Positions 62,055 through 64,000 of a stretch of DNA of 64,000 bases are shown here, in pieces; position 1 is the first letter of the stretch; the number at the start of each line of letters is the position of its first letter. The stretch is from Vibrio qingdaonensis (GTDB taxonomy: Bacteria > Pseudomonadota > Gammaproteobacteria > Enterobacterales > Vibrionaceae): contig NZ_JAKRRY010000004.1 in NCBI RefSeq assembly GCF_026191675.1, forward strand, positions 1-64,000, read 5' to 3'. A program made the translations under genes and the position numbers. The notes below the pieces were generated by a model that saw only the letters and a program-made list of their open reading frames with translations, made no database searches and had not been told where the DNA came from.

Positions 62055-62560
62055 GATTGCACCTCATGTTTTGTATCGGAAAGATCAAGGTTTGATGCTC
62101 GGCTGTTTTTAATCACGCGGCTGATGGATGCGCCAATGTGCTCCCAGTTAGCGAAGGCAATAATGATCGCCAGCACCCACCAGGCTTTATGTACAAACAG
62201 GCCGCAAAGCGACAGCGCGAAAACGAGCTGAATATGAGAGCTTTTGCGCTCATGTGCTTTATGCACGGCAACTTCATGGACGCGCCAAAGTAGGTAAACA
62301 ACGAAAACGGCGAGGGCAATGGTGACGGAAAACAGGTAACCACTAAAGTACTCTGAATTGAAAATCATCATCATGGCGTCGTTTGGAGTGTTGGTAAAGG
62401 TGGTCATATCAACGTTCTTGGAATTGATCGTCCCCATTGGTGCTAACAAGTAAGCACCTAAAAACATGGTTAACATAAAGACTGAAAATTTCATCAGCAC
62501 CTTAATAATCACCATGATGATACGCATTATATTTTTTATCGCGTTCATACTATTTCTCAT
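62051..62560 (-). CDS. Small inner-membrane partner of the HlyD protein
   Basis: About 169 residues from ATG 62560; ATGs at 62593 and 62548 are in frame and none has a good ribosome site. Membrane helices near residues 18-40, 73-94, 115-130 and 128-145 (FMLTMFLGAYLLAP; LFSVTIALAVFVVYLLW; HIQLVFALSLCGLFVHKAWW). The stop overlaps the HlyD start by 4 bases (ATGA), so the two are coupled. I do not recognise a family with confidence; it holds the place of the DUF3302-type partner in similar pairs. Confidence 0.6.
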   Translation of the reverse strand: MRNSMNAIKNIMRIIMVIIKVLMKFSVFMLTMFLGAYLLAPMGTINSKNVDMTTFTNTPNDAMMMIFNSEYFSGYLFSVTIALAVFVVYLLWRVHEVAVHKAHERKSSHIQLVFALSLCGLFVHKAWWVLAIIIAFANWEHIGASISRVIKNSRASNLDLSDTKHEVQS

Positions 62561-62625
62561 TGTTGTTGGTAGGGTTTTGTTGTGAAGAACCACTGCGAGG
62601 GTTCTTTTTCACTATGGTTCTCGCT

Positions 62626-62653
62626 AAAAAGCCGCTAATACAATTAGCGGCTT
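62626..62653 (-). terminator. Rho-independent terminator of the sulfatase gene
   Basis: AAGCCGCTAAT (62629-62639), loop ACA, ATTAGCGGCTT (62643-62653), perfect. On the minus strand it is followed by TTTT. It separates the sulfatase from the HlyD pair. Confidence 0.93.
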
Positions 62654-62682
62654 AGGATTAAGGTCAACGAAATAACATAGGG

Positions 62683-64000
62683 CTATTTCATTACTTGTTG
62701 GCTAGCTTGCTCAAGTTGCTTTAGCTTGCCTTGAAGCATGTAAGTATTCTGGTTGAAGTTACCAGGGTTAAGTACTTGGCTTTGTTGCATTGGGTATTCA
62801 GGCAAGGTTGCAATGAACTCTTGAACTTTTCCGCCTACTGGTACAAACAACCACATGTTGTCCGCCATCCAGCGAAGGTACATGCCTGATTCGTGCGGTG
62901 CTTTTTCAAATGGGTCGGCACGTAAGTGAACGATTTGAGGCCAGTTTGTTTGGAAACGAACCGCATCTGTGATGTTACCTTCTAGTAACGCAAATGAGAT
63001 TTTAAAGTCGTTCCAACGAACTGCGTTTAATTCAGCATTCGCAGAGAAGTACAGTAGCGAGTCACGAGGGCCTTTTTCTTCTTTTCCTTCAAAGTAAGGT
63101 AAGAAGTTATAGCCGTCTAAGTGCACGCGCCAGTTCTTATTGTTGTAGCTTGCCCCTTTGTCTGAAGCGAGTTTTTCAACGACGTTGTCATCACCAGCTG
63201 CGGCTAGAAGGGTTGGGATCCAGTCTTGGTGCGCCATGATGTCGTTAATTTTTGAACCCGGTTCAATCACACCAGGCCAACGAACAAGTTGCGGTACACG
63301 CATGCCGCCTTCAAATGTCGTGCCTTTTTCACCGTGGAACGGCGTCGCACCGCCATCTGGCCAAGAGACGGTTTCTGCGCCGTTATCGGTTGAATAGATA
63401 ACAATGGTGTTATCCGCGATGCCTAGATCGTCAAGTTTATCCAGTAGGATACCAACGTGATCGTCGTGCTCTAACATGCCATCGGCGTAGATACTGATAC
63501 CAGATTTACCTTGGTATTTTTCTTGTAGACGTGTCCAAACGTGCATACGTGTGGTGTTGTGCCAGATGAAGAATGGTTTGTCTGCCTTGACCGCTTTTTC
63601 CATGAACGCTAACGACTCTTCTAAGAATTCCTCGTCGGCATTTTCCATACGCTTACGCGTCATCGGACCTGTATCTTCAATCTTGCCATCGGCAGACGAT
63701 TTAATGACGCCACGGGGGCCGTAGTTTTTGCGGAACTCAGCATCTTTCGGGTAATAGTATGTTTCTGGCTCTTCTTCCGCATTAAGGTGATAAAGGTTAC
63801 CAAAGAATTCGTCGAAGCCGTGGTTGGTCGGTAAGTGTTTGTCTTGGTCGCCCATGTGGTTCTTACCAAATTGCGCGGTCATATAGCCTTGCTCTTTCAG
63901 TAAGTCTGCAATGGTCGGTGCCCAATCAGGGATGCCGTGATCAGAGCCGGGCATACCGATGGTGAGGAGACCGGTACGGAATGGTTCCTGACCCGTTAGA
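62683..64000 (-). CDS. Arylsulfatase family protein (N-terminus beyond the window)
   Basis: The frame stays open through the right edge: about 15 codons before the ATG at 63954 read LTGQEPFRTGLLTIG, which is the standard sulfatase text after the catalytic CxPSR motif, so the gene is partial. Visible motifs are TIADLLKEQGYMTAQFGKNHMG, the metal and sulfate site residues in YSTDNGAE and FHGEKGTTFEGGMRVP, and a metal His in AHQDWIPTLLAAAG. It hydrolyses sulfate esters, probably of algal or host polysaccharide or aryl compounds. Formylglycine activation cannot be judged here. Confidence 0.88.
   Translation of the reverse strand, partial: LTGQEPFRTGLLTIGMPGSDHGIPDWAPTIADLLKEQGYMTAQFGKNHMGDQDKHLPTNHGFDEFFGNLYHLNAEEEPETYYYPKDAEFRKNYGPRGVIKSSADGKIEDTGPMTRKRMENADEEFLEESLAFMEKAVKADKPFFIWHNTTRMHVWTRLQEKYQGKSGISIYADGMLEHDDHVGILLDKLDDLGIADNTIVIYSTDNGAETVSWPDGGATPFHGEKGTTFEGGMRVPQLVRWPGVIEPGSKINDIMAHQDWIPTLLAAAGDDNVVEKLASDKGASYNNKNWRVHLDGYNFLPYFEGKEEKGPRDSLLYFSANAELNAVRWNDFKISFALLEGNITDAVRFQTNWPQIVHLRADPFEKAPHESGMYLRWMADNMWLFVPVGGKVQEFIATLPEYPMQQSQVLNPGNFNQNTYMLQGKLKQLEQASQQVMK

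Noticed and set aside
1..64000. Prophage, insertion sequence or genomic island boundaries
   Set aside because: No transposase, integrase, phage gene, tRNA or flanking direct repeat is visible; the 49.3-50.8 kb genes look accessory, but no edges can be defined.

Overview
The window reads as a stretch of the second chromosome of a marine Vibrio (Gammaproteobacteria). This is inferred from the gene content: OmpU/OmpL-like porins, a complete Vibrio-type sialic acid locus with a TRAP transporter and an RpiR-type NanR, RNase II divergent from a DeaD helicase, a second acetate kinase, and Vibrio-style small secreted proteins. There are no rRNA or tRNA genes, no insertion sequences, no CRISPR and no phage genes. 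No gene looks frameshifted. Only the last one (an arylsulfatase, minus strand) is cut, by the window edge.

Layout. 0.1-5.1 kb: a LysR regulator, an unknown protein and two tandem porins. 5.7-10.0 kb: a YdhF-like aldo-keto reductase, then a zinc-starvation operon (M23 endopeptidase plus ZevA/ZevB-like transporter) behind a near-perfect Zur box. 10.1-19.1 kb: GTPase YlqF, a small protein plus a large RoxA-like c-type cytochrome, a secreted phosphatase with chitin-binding-like tail, a DUF1566 protein overlapping a b-type cytochrome/EB_dh fusion, and a periplasmic lipocalin-like protein. 19.5-31.9 kb: the sialic acid locus. 32.0-39.9 kb: a sugar ABC transporter, a LacI regulator and a GH94 phosphorylase most like cellobionic acid phosphorylase. 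40.0-45.9 kb: rnb, deaD and ackA (with an exact FNR-type site). 46.1-49.2 kb: an ornithine-cyclodeaminase-family gene, a D-threonine-aldolase-like gene and a divergent LysR. 49.3-50.8 kb: three small accessory genes including a chagasin-like peptidase inhibitor. 50.9-64 kb: a membrane protein, an oxidoreductase, a methyltransferase, a nitronate monooxygenase-like gene, a SYLF lipoprotein, an SDR, a GntR regulator, a glycine-zipper protein, a HlyD pair and the sulfatase.

How the genes work together. The sialic acid block is self-contained. A secreted sialidase releases Neu5Ac, an exported NanM interconverts anomers, SiaPQM imports it, and NanA, NanK, NanE and NagA take it to glucosamine-6-phosphate under NanR. 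It has an extra NanM copy that lacks a signal peptide. The 32-40 kb block pairs an importer with an intracellular phosphorylase, with a perfect LacI-type operator between the divergent units. The 7-10 kb block joins wall cleavage and metal uptake under one Zur site.

A second theme is short tandem or direct repeats in non-coding DNA: 8-bp units at 5541 and 6932, 7-bp units at 15768, 14-bp units at 39986, 15-bp pairs at 51569 and 57798, a 24-bp pair at 54260, and a 12-copy degenerate 16-17-bp array at 60254.

All functional calls rest on reading motifs by eye. No database search was possible.
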